This document shows positions 8,101 through 15,993 of a DNA stretch of 35,444 nt, piece after piece. Within the stretch, counting starts at the first letter, position 1. Each line of letters starts with the position of its first letter. The DNA is taken from the NCBI GenBank assembly GCA_011056835.1, contig DSDU01000236.1:1-35444 (forward strand), written 5' to 3'. Under the pieces are notes generated by a model that was not told the DNA's origin, made no database searches, and worked only from the letters and a program-made list of their open reading frames with translations. The translations under genes and the position numbers were made by a program. This DNA is from Deltaproteobacteria bacterium. Lineage in GTDB: Bacteria; Desulfobacterota; Syntrophia; Syntrophales; UBA6807.

Positions 8101-8874
8101 GGCGACATCTCTAAGAAATACGACACGGGTTCCCTGCTCGATGATGGGAATAAAGGCATAATCGCCCACTTGTTTGACTTCGGCAAATGTGCGGACAACG
8201 AATTTCCGCTTTGATATGGTTACTTCACCGGCGGGAATGCTCACATCCGATTTTCGCAGCGCCGCCACGACATCAAGTATGGTGACGCCGTATTGATTGA
8301 GACGATCGGGATCGACATAAATAAAGATTTCCCGTGAAAGGCCGCCGGAGACATCCGTATCAAGCACCTCGGGCAGCAATTTGAGTTCGTCTGCTACATC
8401 TTCGGCCAGACGTTTGAGCCTGACCGGATCCATATCGCCGACAAGGGATGTGATGAGGATAGGGATATCGGAAAAATTGATTTCTTCTATTTCGGGTTCT
8501 TCAATGTCATCCGGAAGTTCTTTCCGGGCATCGCTTACTTTGTCACGGATTTTCTGGAGCATCTGCTCCATGTCGGCTTCAATATCAAATTCCGTTACTA
8601 TGATCGACACGCCCGCCGCGGAATATGATCGCATTTCCTTCATATCGGACAGGTTGCTGAGATAGTCTTCCAGGCGGTTGGTGACGAGACTTTCCACTTC
8701 AATAGGAGAGGCCCCCACGTATGAGGTGATGATCAGTGCCACGGGGACAACGACTTCCGGAGAACCTTCTTTGGGCATGTTCTGATATGCCACAACGCCG
8801 GCGACAACAGGGAGAATGATCACGAGAAGCATGAATATACGGGCGTAGCGAATAACAAAGCGGAAGAAGTTCAT
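5191..8874 (-). CDS. RND-family efflux transporter with extra C-terminal domain
   Basis: This inner-membrane proton-driven pump of the AcrB/HAE1-like group would expel compounds with the adaptor encoded just upstream and an outer-membrane channel encoded elsewhere. The first ~1,025 residues follow the family plan: one N-terminal helix, a periplasmic porter domain, helices 2-6, a second porter domain and helices 8-12. The helix-4 motif is GLLVDNAIIVVES, with Asp-Asn in place of the Asp-Asp of AcrB. The helix-10 motif is GIVVNDSIVLVD, with Asn in place of the AcrB Lys. Both variants occur in many non-AcrB members. Unusually, about 200 residues follow the normal end: two or three hydrophobic segments (roughly 1047-1066 and 1090-1126) and then a beta-rich soluble part (about 1130-1200). 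Total length is 1,227 residues against about 1,030-1,050 usually. The substrate is unknown. Confidence 0.93.
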   Translation of the reverse strand: MNFFRFVIRYARIFMLLVIILPVVAGVVAYQNMPKEGSPEVVVPVALIITSYVGASPIEVESLVTNRLEDYLSNLSDMKEMRSYSAAGVSIIVTEFDIEADMEQMLQKIRDKVSDARKELPDDIEEPEIEEINFSDIPILITSLVGDMDPVRLKRLAEDVADELKLLPEVLDTDVSGGLSREIFIYVDPDRLNQYGVTILDVVAALRKSDVSIPAGEVTISKRKFVVRTFAEVKQVGDYAFIPIIEQGTRVVFLRDVADIVDGHDENISYARVQGQSSVTLSVKKRSGANILETSRKVRDKLAELEQTFPNGVYAVVTADQAKYIKEGFEIMNNSAVTGLIIVIIVLYFAMGLRNSIITSFSIPLSLLMSFIFLNMFGITNNDMVRFSLVLCIGLLVDNAIIVVESAYHHYQLGKDRVTAIVDGVSEVALPVISATLTTISAFLPMLLMTGVTGKFMGFMPKTVSIALASSLIVALIANPLILSRFMHRSVKDGTIVGPEEDLKQLKRHYERLVIWALNHRFVIVMIVTISMLSVGALFYFKIVKIEMFPDADFDYIYITVETPPGSDVGVTDEAAREVEKIITDHVPEAVRVVSTVGFKAPSAYELSIGSGESNFAEITIELMEGKEFKRAGHKEIQKRIRPLLDAIPGAMVRFRPLEWGPPVGSPITVKIFGHDLSVLNQISNDIKSMLADIPGAVEIKDDFQNAMPELRVLVDRPRAASLGVPLIDVSRTLRGATAGLDIKDFRDELDVSKKYDLTVRFSPHVRTGVEMMDKIMVRSINGSLVPLSNFVTIAQGQGVNSIRHIDRRRVVRITGQNQDRSAVEITRDLQEQVSRYQMPAGYSVSFAGDIQETEESFGSLKLAYLVSFILILTLLVAQFNSFFQPFAIIFALPLSILGAMVGLLVTGNNFSIMSFIGLVGLGGIVVNDSIVLVDRINRLRRSGRDMYEAVVAAGRHRLRPIISTTLTTMGGLVTLTITDELWEGLGVVIIFGIAFATLLTLIVVPVMYSLFEAIHYQMVSALRGPRWKDPRRGRRFHFSHRRWARTKLAVIVAVQAVTVLFLFVKTDLATWIISTYQSKVIQAPTIFKTVVEAIVFFLNLLVQYGGLALALSIPTLLGLLYLMYIRSHEGYYIEVSTQGFTMTSAIEKLFIPANELSAVRLSPLTRSLIVTAGPRRLRITTVVEDEHVPDTISLHDWLMSPPPTRRRISHDKQSLHDALRRIMHNG

Positions 8875-8892
8875 GGCGTCAACCAGGGTACC

Positions 8893-10029
8893 TTACATTT
8901 GATCCTTGATGGTTATTTTGTTTCCGGGTTTGACATAATTCTGCCCTTTAACGATCAGCCTGTCTCCCTGCCGGAGTCCTTTGATGATTCTGATAAGATT
9001 GTCCTGTGTCTGACCTGTTTTGACGGTTCGTAATTGAGCGGTCAGGTCTTCGTCGACGATAAAAACCTCCCTGCTGTTTTCCCGAAAAAGGATGGCGTTT
9101 TGGGGGATCAGCACCGCATCCGGGATGGTATCAACGGTGAGACGGACTCGGGCCGATAACCCGGCTTTGAGGAGCAGGTTCTCATTATCGATTAGAATTT
9201 CAACCCCGAAGGTATTGGTTGCGGCGTCCGCCTTGACGTCAAGACGATCGATACGACCGTTGAACGCACGGCCGGGGTAGGCTTCAACGGTAACCGTAGC
9301 GATGTCACTGCCGTCAACGTGCACAAAGTCTTTTTCAGCGAGAAATACTCTGAGACGCACACGGCTGAGGTCGATTAGAGTCATGATGGGATCGTTCATG
9401 CCGATCATCTGGCCGATTTCAATATGCCGGATGGCTATCAGGCTCGAAAACGGCGCGGTGATTGCCGTTTTTTTCAAACGTTCTTCAGCAATATCAACAC
9501 CCGCCACGGCCTGAGCTTCCAGTGCCAGGGCTGTCTTGTATTCCGATTCAACCTTATCGAAATTATCCCGGGACACCACTTCTCGGGGCAGGAGTTTTTC
9601 GAATCGATTAAAAGCGTTTCGAGCTGCCGACAGGCGGGCACGGGCGGCGGCGAGATTGCCTCGAGCCTCCGCCAGGGCCAGTTCATAGTCCGTCGGTTTG
9701 ATGCCGACAAGGACTGTACCTTCGGCAACGAGATCACCCACATCACAGCAATATCGGCTGATTTCTCCGGGAATCAGGGCGCTGAGCGTCACGGTCCGAT
9801 CCGGAAGCAACCTTCCCACCGCTTCAACAATAATCGGCATATCCCGCGCCTGAATCGTTATGGTCTGAACCGGCACCGGCTTTTCGGCGGGAAGCTCCGA
9901 AGCGGGGTCACCGGTATCCCGTCCCCGGGCGATGAAAAATCCGATCAATAAGATAATCACGACAAGAGTGACCGTAAGCGACAGGATGGTTCGCTTCGCT
10001 CGTTTTCCCCTAATCGGTTTCGGCTCCAT
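8893..10029 (-). CDS. RND efflux periplasmic adaptor (membrane-fusion protein)
   Basis: This 378-residue protein would bridge the RND pump to an outer-membrane channel. A single N-terminal membrane anchor (about residues 14-34) is followed by a periplasmic region. The lipoyl-like half motif (LSALIPGEISRYCCDVGDLVAEGTVL) precedes an alpha-hairpin of about 70 residues rich in Ala and Arg (AEARGNLAAARARLSAARNAF onward). The second lipoyl half (ITAPFSSLIAIRHIEIGQMI) follows, then beta-barrel and membrane-proximal domains. This is the order expected for the HlyD/AcrA family. Two adjacent cysteines in the lipoyl domain are uncommon for an exported protein. The RND gene starts 18 bp downstream, so the pair forms an operon; no TolC-like gene is present. 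Confidence 0.93.
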   Translation of the reverse strand: MEPKPIRGKRAKRTILSLTVTLVVIILLIGFFIARGRDTGDPASELPAEKPVPVQTITIQARDMPIIVEAVGRLLPDRTVTLSALIPGEISRYCCDVGDLVAEGTVLVGIKPTDYELALAEARGNLAAARARLSAARNAFNRFEKLLPREVVSRDNFDKVESEYKTALALEAQAVAGVDIAEERLKKTAITAPFSSLIAIRHIEIGQMIGMNDPIMTLIDLSRVRLRVFLAEKDFVHVDGSDIATVTVEAYPGRAFNGRIDRLDVKADAATNTFGVEILIDNENLLLKAGLSARVRLTVDTIPDAVLIPQNAILFRENSREVFIVDEDLTAQLRTVKTGQTQDNLIRIIKGLRQGDRLIVKGQNYVKPGNKITIKDQM

Positions 10030-10103
10030 TAAAGAACCCCGCTCATCTTTGTTTATGATTCAGAAAAAGGTTCATTGATCCATACGGCATCGTGTGCACT
10101 CCG

Positions 10104-10943
10104 TCAGAAGCGTCCCAGTTGGACGGCGAATTCGTATAGTATGATAGACGCGGCCACAGAGAGATTGAGAGATTCGACGGTACCGCACCCCGGTATGGAG
10201 ATTCGACGATCCGCCCGTTCAGCGAGGTGGCGTGATAATCCTTTCGATTCGTGTCCGAACATGATGATGTTCTTTTCCGATTTCTCACACTGATGGAGAG
10301 GAATCCCACCCGCGGGGACGGCGGCAATCAACGTATACCCTGCACGGTCTGCAAGTTCAATGATTACATCACGGTGAATCGATTGATATACTTCCACACC
10401 AAAGATCGTACCGGCGGACGACCGTATCACCTTCGTGTTAAAGGGGTCAACACAAAAGGGACCGATAAGAATCCGGTTGAAACCGAACCAGGCCGACGAT
10501 CGTATGATTATTCCCAGATTGCCGGGATCGGAAGTCTCCTCACAATAAATAAGAGGATCGCTCATTTTGCCTGTCGTTGTTTCGTTAACGAGAAATTCTT
10601 TCTGATGACAGACAATGACGATTCCTTGAGGTGTTTCTTCCGATGAGAGGCTTTCCATTTCATCCCGTGAGCATTCATAGACGGGAATTTCCGGCGAAAG
10701 GGGGAACAGAGAGGGATTGTCTCTGACTTTATCTGCAAAGTCATGATCGACTATAATTTCGCTGATGGTGTGATGCGGTGTTTTCACGGCGGCATGGAAC
10801 GAGTTCAATCCCTCGGCTATGAACAGCTTTTCTTTCCGACGATATTTCTTTTGATGGAGTTTTCGAATCCACTTACAATGCTGTCTGGAAAGGGGAAGAA
10901 ACGATATATTGGAACGCATTGCTTCGTCACCGCCGCTCATCAT
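10104..10943 (-). CDS. SpoU/TrmH-family RNA 2'-O-methyltransferase
   Basis: This 279-residue cytoplasmic enzyme would transfer a methyl group from S-adenosylmethionine to a ribose 2'-OH of rRNA or tRNA. An N-terminal substrate-binding domain (RKEKLFIAEGLNSFHAAV, about residues 36-55) precedes the knotted catalytic domain. The three SpoU motifs are clear: motif 1 in SDPGNLGIIIRSSAWFGF with the catalytic Arg, motif 2 in IIMFGHESKGLS, and motif 3 in ISIPGCGTVESLNLSVAASIILYE. Overall it resembles RlmB/TsnR-type enzymes, but the target nucleotide cannot be assigned. A second in-frame ATG eight codons downstream is an alternative start, since neither has a strong ribosome-binding site. The adaptor gene of the RND pump starts 74 bp downstream. 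Confidence 0.9.
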   Translation of the reverse strand: MMSGGDEAMRSNISFLPLSRQHCKWIRKLHQKKYRRKEKLFIAEGLNSFHAAVKTPHHTISEIIVDHDFADKVRDNPSLFPLSPEIPVYECSRDEMESLSSEETPQGIVIVCHQKEFLVNETTTGKMSDPLIYCEETSDPGNLGIIIRSSAWFGFNRILIGPFCVDPFNTKVIRSSAGTIFGVEVYQSIHRDVIIELADRAGYTLIAAVPAGGIPLHQCEKSEKNIIMFGHESKGLSRHLAERADRRISIPGCGTVESLNLSVAASIILYEFAVQLGRF

Positions 10944-11016
10944 GAAGTAACGGCGATCATACTATAAGCCGGTGAAATCTGAAAGCTCAAATGAATGGCC
11001 AAGAGGGGATAGCATG

Positions 11017-11086
11017 TCGGGTGAGGGTGAAGTGATAAGTGTGAATAGGTCAAGACATGAGTAACGAGTATAGCTCAGGACATGGG
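11017..11086 (+). repeat. Interspersed intergenic repeat, copy A
   Basis: This is one of three related copies in the window, all on the plus strand. The best-conserved part is 11041-11066 (GTGAATAGGTCAAGACATG then AGTAACG). A second partial copy of the same motif follows (AGCTCAGGACATGGG, 11072-11086). The copy lies in the divergent gap between the RNA methyltransferase and the first Nudix gene. A small mobile-element remnant is possible. Confidence 0.7.
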
Positions 11087-11239
11087 GTTGATCCCGGTTC
11101 AAGGTTTATACGTTACAAATCTCGGTGTGTGCATTCCAGATTCCCGTTTTCCCGATTTCAGTTGTTGACGTTTTTGTTGTCTATGCGGTACGATACCAAA
11201 AGTTTGTTTTTCACTTTCAGAATAAACAGGGGAGGATGA

Positions 11240-11797
11240 ATGCCGCCGGAGCCGTGGAAAGTAACAGCGTCTCATTGTAATTCTTCGTACAGGGTTTTCA
11301 ATATCAGAACCGATCGGGCTCGATCGCCGAGAACCGGTCTTGACCATCATTTTCACGTCCTTGAATCGCCGCCGTGGGTGAATGTCATTCCCCTTACGCG
11401 GCAGAATGAAGTTGTCATGATCCGCCAGTACCGCCACGGCATTCAAAACGTGACGCTTGAAATTCCCGGTGGACTTGTTGAACCGGGCGATACACCTGAA
11501 GGTGCAGCAAAACGGGAGCTCAGAGAGGAGACAGGGTATGAAGGAAGTGAAGTGATTCTACTGGGAATGGTACATCCGAACCCGGCCATACAGAATAACG
11601 ACTGCTATACATACCTGATACGAAACGCCGTGTTGGCGGGAAGACAGGAACAGGACGACAAGGAAGATATCGAAGTCGTGCTGCATCCTCTTGCGGAAAT
11701 TTCCTGTCTGATACGGGAAAATGTCATTACCCATTCCCTGGTGATTGCAGCTTTTTATAGACTTTTCATGGAATATCTTCATTATGATTTACCATGA
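11240..11797 (+). CDS. Nudix hydrolase, ADP-ribose pyrophosphatase-like
   Basis: This 185-residue cytoplasmic hydrolase would cleave a nucleoside diphosphate linked to another group, ADP-ribose being the best guess for this subgroup. The Nudix box is GGLVEPGDTPEGAAKRELREETGY. The RELREETGY core that binds the catalytic metal is intact, while the upstream Glu of the consensus is Asp. VIPLTRQNEVVMIRQYRHGIQNVTLEIPGG before the box matches ADP-ribose pyrophosphatases, including the Arg-Gln-Tyr-Arg segment. A GGGGAGG ribosome-binding site lies directly upstream. The gene overlaps the next Nudix gene by 14 bp, so the two are probably co-expressed. Confidence 0.92.
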   Translation: MPPEPWKVTASHCNSSYRVFNIRTDRARSPRTGLDHHFHVLESPPWVNVIPLTRQNEVVMIRQYRHGIQNVTLEIPGGLVEPGDTPEGAAKRELREETGYEGSEVILLGMVHPNPAIQNNDCYTYLIRNAVLAGRQEQDDKEDIEVVLHPLAEISCLIRENVITHSLVIAAFYRLFMEYLHYDLP

Positions 11798-12317
11798 GAC
11801 ATATACCTTTTGTCCCCGATGCGGCGGCAGTCTCAAGAGCAGACTGATTAAAGCGGGAGAACCGGAGCGTCTGGTCTGCTCGCAATGCGCCTTCGTATTT
11901 TATCTCGACCCGAAGGTTGTCGCCGGCACCATTATTGAAATTGACGGGCGCATCGTCATGCTCAAGAGAGGAATTGGTCCATGCTACGGGATGTGGGCGA
12001 TTCCCGGCGGTTTTGTCGATGTGGGCGAGTCGGTTCCCGATGCGGCGATTCGTGAAACCAGAGAGGAAGTAAACCTTACTGTTGAAATCATATCGCTGAT
12101 CGGTGTATATTCATACTCTCATGTTGCCGCTGTTATTATCGTGTACGGGGCGGCGGTTATCGGCGGTGAATTGAAGGCCGCCGATGAAGCCTTGGAGGTG
12201 CGGCTGTTCGCGCCCCGTGCGATTCCATGGGAGAGGATCGCCTTTTCGAGTACCCGCGATGCGCTCCGTGATTATTTGATGAACCGGTATCCGGATACAA
12301 CTCTCCCTCATATATGA
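11784..12317 (+). CDS. Nudix hydrolase with N-terminal zinc ribbon (NudC-like architecture)
   Basis: This 177-residue protein begins with a short zinc ribbon (FCPRCGG and, 20 residues later, CSQCAFVFYLDPK) followed by a Nudix domain. The Nudix box reads GGFVDVGESVPDAAIRETREEVNL. The metal-binding Glu residues are present, but the consensus Gly near the end is Asn. A zinc ribbon before a Nudix domain is seen in NAD(H) pyrophosphatases of the NudC type, but the downstream SQPWPFPxS-type motif of NudC is not visible, so NAD(H) as substrate is unsupported. The start at 11784 was chosen because an upstream in-frame ATG at 11745 would lie well inside the preceding gene. The 14-bp overlap suggests translational coupling. 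Confidence 0.88.
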   Translation: MIYHETYTFCPRCGGSLKSRLIKAGEPERLVCSQCAFVFYLDPKVVAGTIIEIDGRIVMLKRGIGPCYGMWAIPGGFVDVGESVPDAAIRETREEVNLTVEIISLIGVYSYSHVAAVIIVYGAAVIGGELKAADEALEVRLFAPRAIPWERIAFSSTRDALRDYLMNRYPDTTLPHI

Positions 12318-12456
12318 CGGCTGTAAATATGGCCGGAATCTCTTCGGCTGTGGCTCCGGCTTCGTGAGTCGCGGGTCGAAAAGCCATGCGGCGATGCGCA
12401 ATTCGCCATAGCCACGATTTGACGGAGCGAAGAATATGTTACGGAATGGATGACTC

Positions 12457-12942
12457 ATGGCGACATCAGGAAACAATAACTTCATCGGTGTCGGCGGACT
12501 TGTCGTGAGAGATGATTCCTATCTGATGGTGAAGCACGCCTATGGAGAGTACTGCGGTTGGTGGATTCTGCCGGGGGGGCGGGTCAGAGCCGGTGAAGCG
12601 ATCCATACGGCGGTGGAACGGGAAATACATGAAGAAACGGGAATTACCGCTGAAGCCCGGGATGTGATTGCCGTTCGGAGCCGATGCCGGGATTCAGTGA
12701 CAACGGATTTGTATATGGTATTTCTCATGACGTATAAGGATGGAGAGCCGGCGGCTGACGGCCGGGAAGTGGATGATGCCCGGTTTTTCAGCGGAAATAA
12801 ATTGATGGCAATGGACAATGTGATCATTCTTTCACGAATCATCATCGGCGCCCATATGGACAATACACTTCGCATGCTTCCTCGTAACACCCTGTTCGAC
12901 CCCTACTCGGCGGATTGCCGTGAAGCGCAACTTTTCATGTAG
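12457..12942 (+). CDS. Nudix hydrolase (MutT-like)
   Basis: This 161-residue protein is a single Nudix domain. The box is canonical: GGRVRAGEAIHTAVEREIHEETGI. FIGVGGLVVRDDSYLMVKHAYGEYCGWWILPGG before it is typical of general-purpose MutT/Nudix proteins acting on nucleoside triphosphates or nucleotide sugars. The substrate is not predictable. The region after the domain (NTLRMLPRNTLFDPYSADCREAQLFM) has no recognisable motif. It lies 139 bp after the second Nudix gene in the same orientation, and may belong to the same transcript or have its own promoter in that gap. Confidence 0.9.
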   Translation: MATSGNNNFIGVGGLVVRDDSYLMVKHAYGEYCGWWILPGGRVRAGEAIHTAVEREIHEETGITAEARDVIAVRSRCRDSVTTDLYMVFLMTYKDGEPAADGREVDDARFFSGNKLMAMDNVIILSRIIIGAHMDNTLRMLPRNTLFDPYSADCREAQLFM

Positions 12943-13168
12943 CATCGTAACGATTCGTAACGTTCCTGTTAGTGTTTTATTTACACCAAGTGCAGTTTTT
13001 GTTCAGATGTTGGTGTCGTATACGTTATAACGGCATAAGGTTAAGGATCAGGGGTTCATGGTGAAAAAACAGGTCCCAGGTTTCTGGTTGGAGGTGAAAG
13101 ACAGCCCAACAACGAACGACGATCCCCCATATCCCATGGGCGAACTACACGATCGACGATAAGGAGAT

Positions 13169-14902
13169 GTGCCGATGTCCCATTCATCAGTAGAAAAAAA
13201 AGACGATGTATCGGTCGTCCTGTGCGGTGAGGCAGGACAGGGAATACAGACGGTGGAGCAGATTCTGACGAAGGTGCTGAAATTTTCAGGGTACAACATT
13301 TTCGGCACGAAGGAATATATGTCCCGCGTTCGCGGAGGAAGCAATTCTACTCAGATTCGCGTCTCCTCGCGCCGGGTGTCTTCTCCCGTCGACAGAATTG
13401 ATATTTTGATTCCCTTTGACAGAAAAGCACTGGAGCATGTCGGGAGACGGATACATGAGGATACGGTAATAATCGGAGAAATGAAGGAGCTTTTCCCCGA
13501 CGGCGACGACAAAGCCTTTAACTGTATTGATATTCATTATTCGGATATAGCATCCGATGTGGGTGGCGCCATTTATATCAACACGGTTGCCACGGGTGTC
13601 ATCGCGGGACTTTTTTCCGTGGATCGACGGCAGTTTGATGACATGATCGAGACGTTTTTTACGGGCAGTTCCCAGAGTATCATTGACAAGAACAAGGAAG
13701 CAGGGGGACGTGGGTACGACGCAGCCCGAACGCTGGTTGATGCCGGGAGGATCGGCGTCGATGTGACGGCACATCCGGACGTTGCCGGCGAGATCCTCAT
13801 GAATGGAGCCGATGCGGTGGGCATCGGAGCCATTGCCGGGGGGTGCAACTTTGTCGCTTCATATCCCATGTCTCCATCCACGGCCGTTCTCGTTTTTCTT
13901 GCCGCCCATGCAGATGAGTTCGGCATTGTGGTGGAACAGGCCGAAGACGAGATCGCCGCCATGAACATGACCCTTGGGGCCTGGTATGCCGGCGCACGGG
14001 CAATGGTGACCACCTCGGGAGGTGGTTTCGCCCTGATGGAAGAGGCGGTGGGACTGGCGGGCATGCTCGAGTCTCCCGTGGTCATACACCTTGCTCAGCG
14101 GCCGGGACCTGCAACGGGACTTCCGACGCGAACGGAACAGGGGGACCTTCAGCTTGCACTGTATTCAGGGCACGGTGAATTTCCGCGGATCATCATGGCG
14201 CCCGGTTCGCTTGAGGACGCCGTTCACCTCTCTCATAGGGCTTTCAATGCGGCGGATAAATTTCAAGTTCCGGTGTTTATCCTTACCGATCAGTATCTTA
14301 TGGATTCATATTATAATATTCCTTCGGTCGGAATTTCGGACACCGGTGCCATTCACTGTTTCATCGAAACCGATGAATCATATAAGCGATATGTGCTGTC
14401 GGAAAATGGCGTGTCACCCCGCGGAATTCCGGGATTCGGCACGGGGCTGGTTTCCGTCGACAGTGATGAACACGATGAGGAAGGTCACATCACGGAAGAT
14501 CTCGATCTGAGAGTCGCCATGGCGGACAAGCGTCTGGCGAAAATGACAGAAATGGAGAAAGATGCTCTGCCGCCGGAACTGATCGGCAAGGATGATTACT
14601 CGGTGTTGATCGTCGGGTGGGGATCGACGTATCATGTAATCAAAGAGGCGCTCACCATGATGAATCGGGATGATGTATCCTTTCTTCATTTCAAGCAGGT
14701 ATATCCATTGCACCCGTTGACGGCGGATTATCTGAAGAAGGCCCGAAGCGTCGTGGTGATCGAAGGAAATGCGACGGGGCAATTTGCGAATCTCATCAAG
14801 CTTCGCACCGGGTATGATGTGCATCACAGGATTCTCAAGTACAACGGCCTCCAGTATACCGTTGAGGAAGTGACTGATCGGTTGAGTGAAGTAATCGAGT
14901 GA
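13169..14902 (+). CDS. korA: 2-oxoacid:ferredoxin oxidoreductase, fused gamma-alpha subunit
   Basis: With the beta subunit encoded next, this 577-residue cytoplasmic protein would oxidise a 2-oxoacid with coenzyme A to an acyl-CoA, CO2 and reduced ferredoxin, or run in reverse. Residues about 10-190 are the gamma domain ([18 protein letters not shown], then [19 protein letters not shown]). The remainder is the alpha domain, which starts [27 protein letters not shown] and continues through [34 protein letters not shown]. Gamma-alpha fusion is standard for two-subunit enzymes of the KorA/Sulfolobus type. YPMSPST near the alpha start resembles 2-oxoglutarate-type rather than pyruvate-type enzymes, but substrate assignment is tentative. 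AAGGAG precedes the start. Confidence 0.93.
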   Translation: MPMSHSSVEKKDDVSVVLCGEAGQGIQTVEQILTKVLKFSGYNIFGTKEYMSRVRGGSNSTQIRVSSRRVSSPVDRIDILIPFDRKALEHVGRRIHEDTVIIGEMKELFPDGDDKAFNCIDIHYSDIASDVGGAIYINTVATGVIAGLFSVDRRQFDDMIETFFTGSSQSIIDKNKEAGGRGYDAARTLVDAGRIGVDVTAHPDVAGEILMNGADAVGIGAIAGGCNFVASYPMSPSTAVLVFLAAHADEFGIVVEQAEDEIAAMNMTLGAWYAGARAMVTTSGGGFALMEEAVGLAGMLESPVVIHLAQRPGPATGLPTRTEQGDLQLALYSGHGEFPRIIMAPGSLEDAVHLSHRAFNAADKFQVPVFILTDQYLMDSYYNIPSVGISDTGAIHCFIETDESYKRYVLSENGVSPRGIPGFGTGLVSVDSDEHDEEGHITEDLDLRVAMADKRLAKMTEMEKDALPPELIGKDDYSVLIVGWGSTYHVIKEALTMMNRDDVSFLHFKQVYPLHPLTADYLKKARSVVVIEGNATGQFANLIKLRTGYDVHHRILKYNGLQYTVEEVTDRLSEVIE

Positions 14903-15012
14903 CTTTCTTCGTTGCTTCTGTATTATATATGCCTGTGACGGTTGTCGTTTTAATGATGACGGCGATCCTAATCTTTTGCATATGCGTCTTTAACGCCTCA
15001 GGAGGGTAATCT

Positions 15013-15879
15013 ATGAAAAAGGGACCATTTGATATGGGGCAGATCGATATAGCATGGTGCCCCGGATGCGGGAATTTCGGCATTCTCACCGCATTGAAGG
15101 GGGCGCTGACGGAGCTCGGCGTCAGGCCTGAAAAACTTGTGATTGCATCGGGAATCGGTCAGGCGGCAAAGACGCCTCACTATGTTCGAACGAACGTATT
15201 CAACGGTCTTCACGGCCGGGCTGTTCCGGCAGCCACGGCGATCAAGGCGGCAAACCCGGGGCTTACGGTTATTGCAGAAGGCGGCGACGGCGATATGTAC
15301 GGTGAAGGGGGAAATCATTTTATCCACGCGATTCGGAGAAATCCTGATATTACCGTCATCGTCCACAATAACATGGTCTATGCGCTGACAAAAGGGCAGG
15401 CATCTCCGACGAGCAGCATAGGCTTCAAAACACCCGTTCAGGTGCGTGGCGTAACGGAAGAACCGTTTAATGCGATAGCGGTTTCTGTCGCCTTGAACGC
15501 TTCGTTTGTCGCGCGGGCCTTTGCCGGTGATCACGATCAGACAAAAGATATAATTAAAAAGGCCGTTTCGCATCGTGGGTTTGCCCTTGTGGAAATCCTG
15601 CAGCCCTGCGTTTCATTTAATAAAGTGAATACGTATCAGTGGTTCAAGGAGAATACGGCATATCATGAAGCTTCGTATGATCCGTCGGATCGATTTGCCG
15701 CATTCAAACGGGCGACGGAAGCGGAAAAGATGTTGCTCGGTATTTTCTACGTTAATCCGGATAAACCTTGTTTTGAAGATACGCTGCCACCGTACTATAA
15801 AGAAACGACGCCACTTTTCAAACGGCGAATCGACGGAGAAAAACTCTTCGGTCTGATCGATTCCAGACGCAGAGTCTAG
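15013..15879 (+). CDS. korB: 2-oxoacid:ferredoxin oxidoreductase, beta subunit
   Basis: This 288-residue protein binds thiamine diphosphate and the iron-sulfur cluster that passes electrons to ferredoxin. WCPGCGNFG near the N-terminus (C16, C19) and PC199VSFN near the C-terminus are the usual cluster positions. The third position, often Cys in GIGC, is Gln50 here ([13 protein letters not shown]). The thiamine diphosphate/Mg motif [30 protein letters not shown] is intact, followed by [16 protein letters not shown] precedes the start. The gap to the alpha gene is 110 bp, rather long for an operon, but the two must work together. The product connects carbon flow to the ferredoxin pool. Confidence 0.93.
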   Translation: MKKGPFDMGQIDIAWCPGCGNFGILTALKGALTELGVRPEKLVIASGIGQAAKTPHYVRTNVFNGLHGRAVPAATAIKAANPGLTVIAEGGDGDMYGEGGNHFIHAIRRNPDITVIVHNNMVYALTKGQASPTSSIGFKTPVQVRGVTEEPFNAIAVSVALNASFVARAFAGDHDQTKDIIKKAVSHRGFALVEILQPCVSFNKVNTYQWFKENTAYHEASYDPSDRFAAFKRATEAEKMLLGIFYVNPDKPCFEDTLPPYYKETTPLFKRRIDGEKLFGLIDSRRRV

Positions 15880-15993
15880 GATTCGAGAGCGCTGCAGTCC
15901 CTTACATTTCGGGTTTCCTGCTGTAAATGAATGACGGTTATCAGACGTTTAGGTGAAGGTGCCCGACGGACAATAAAACGATACAGGTGAGCC

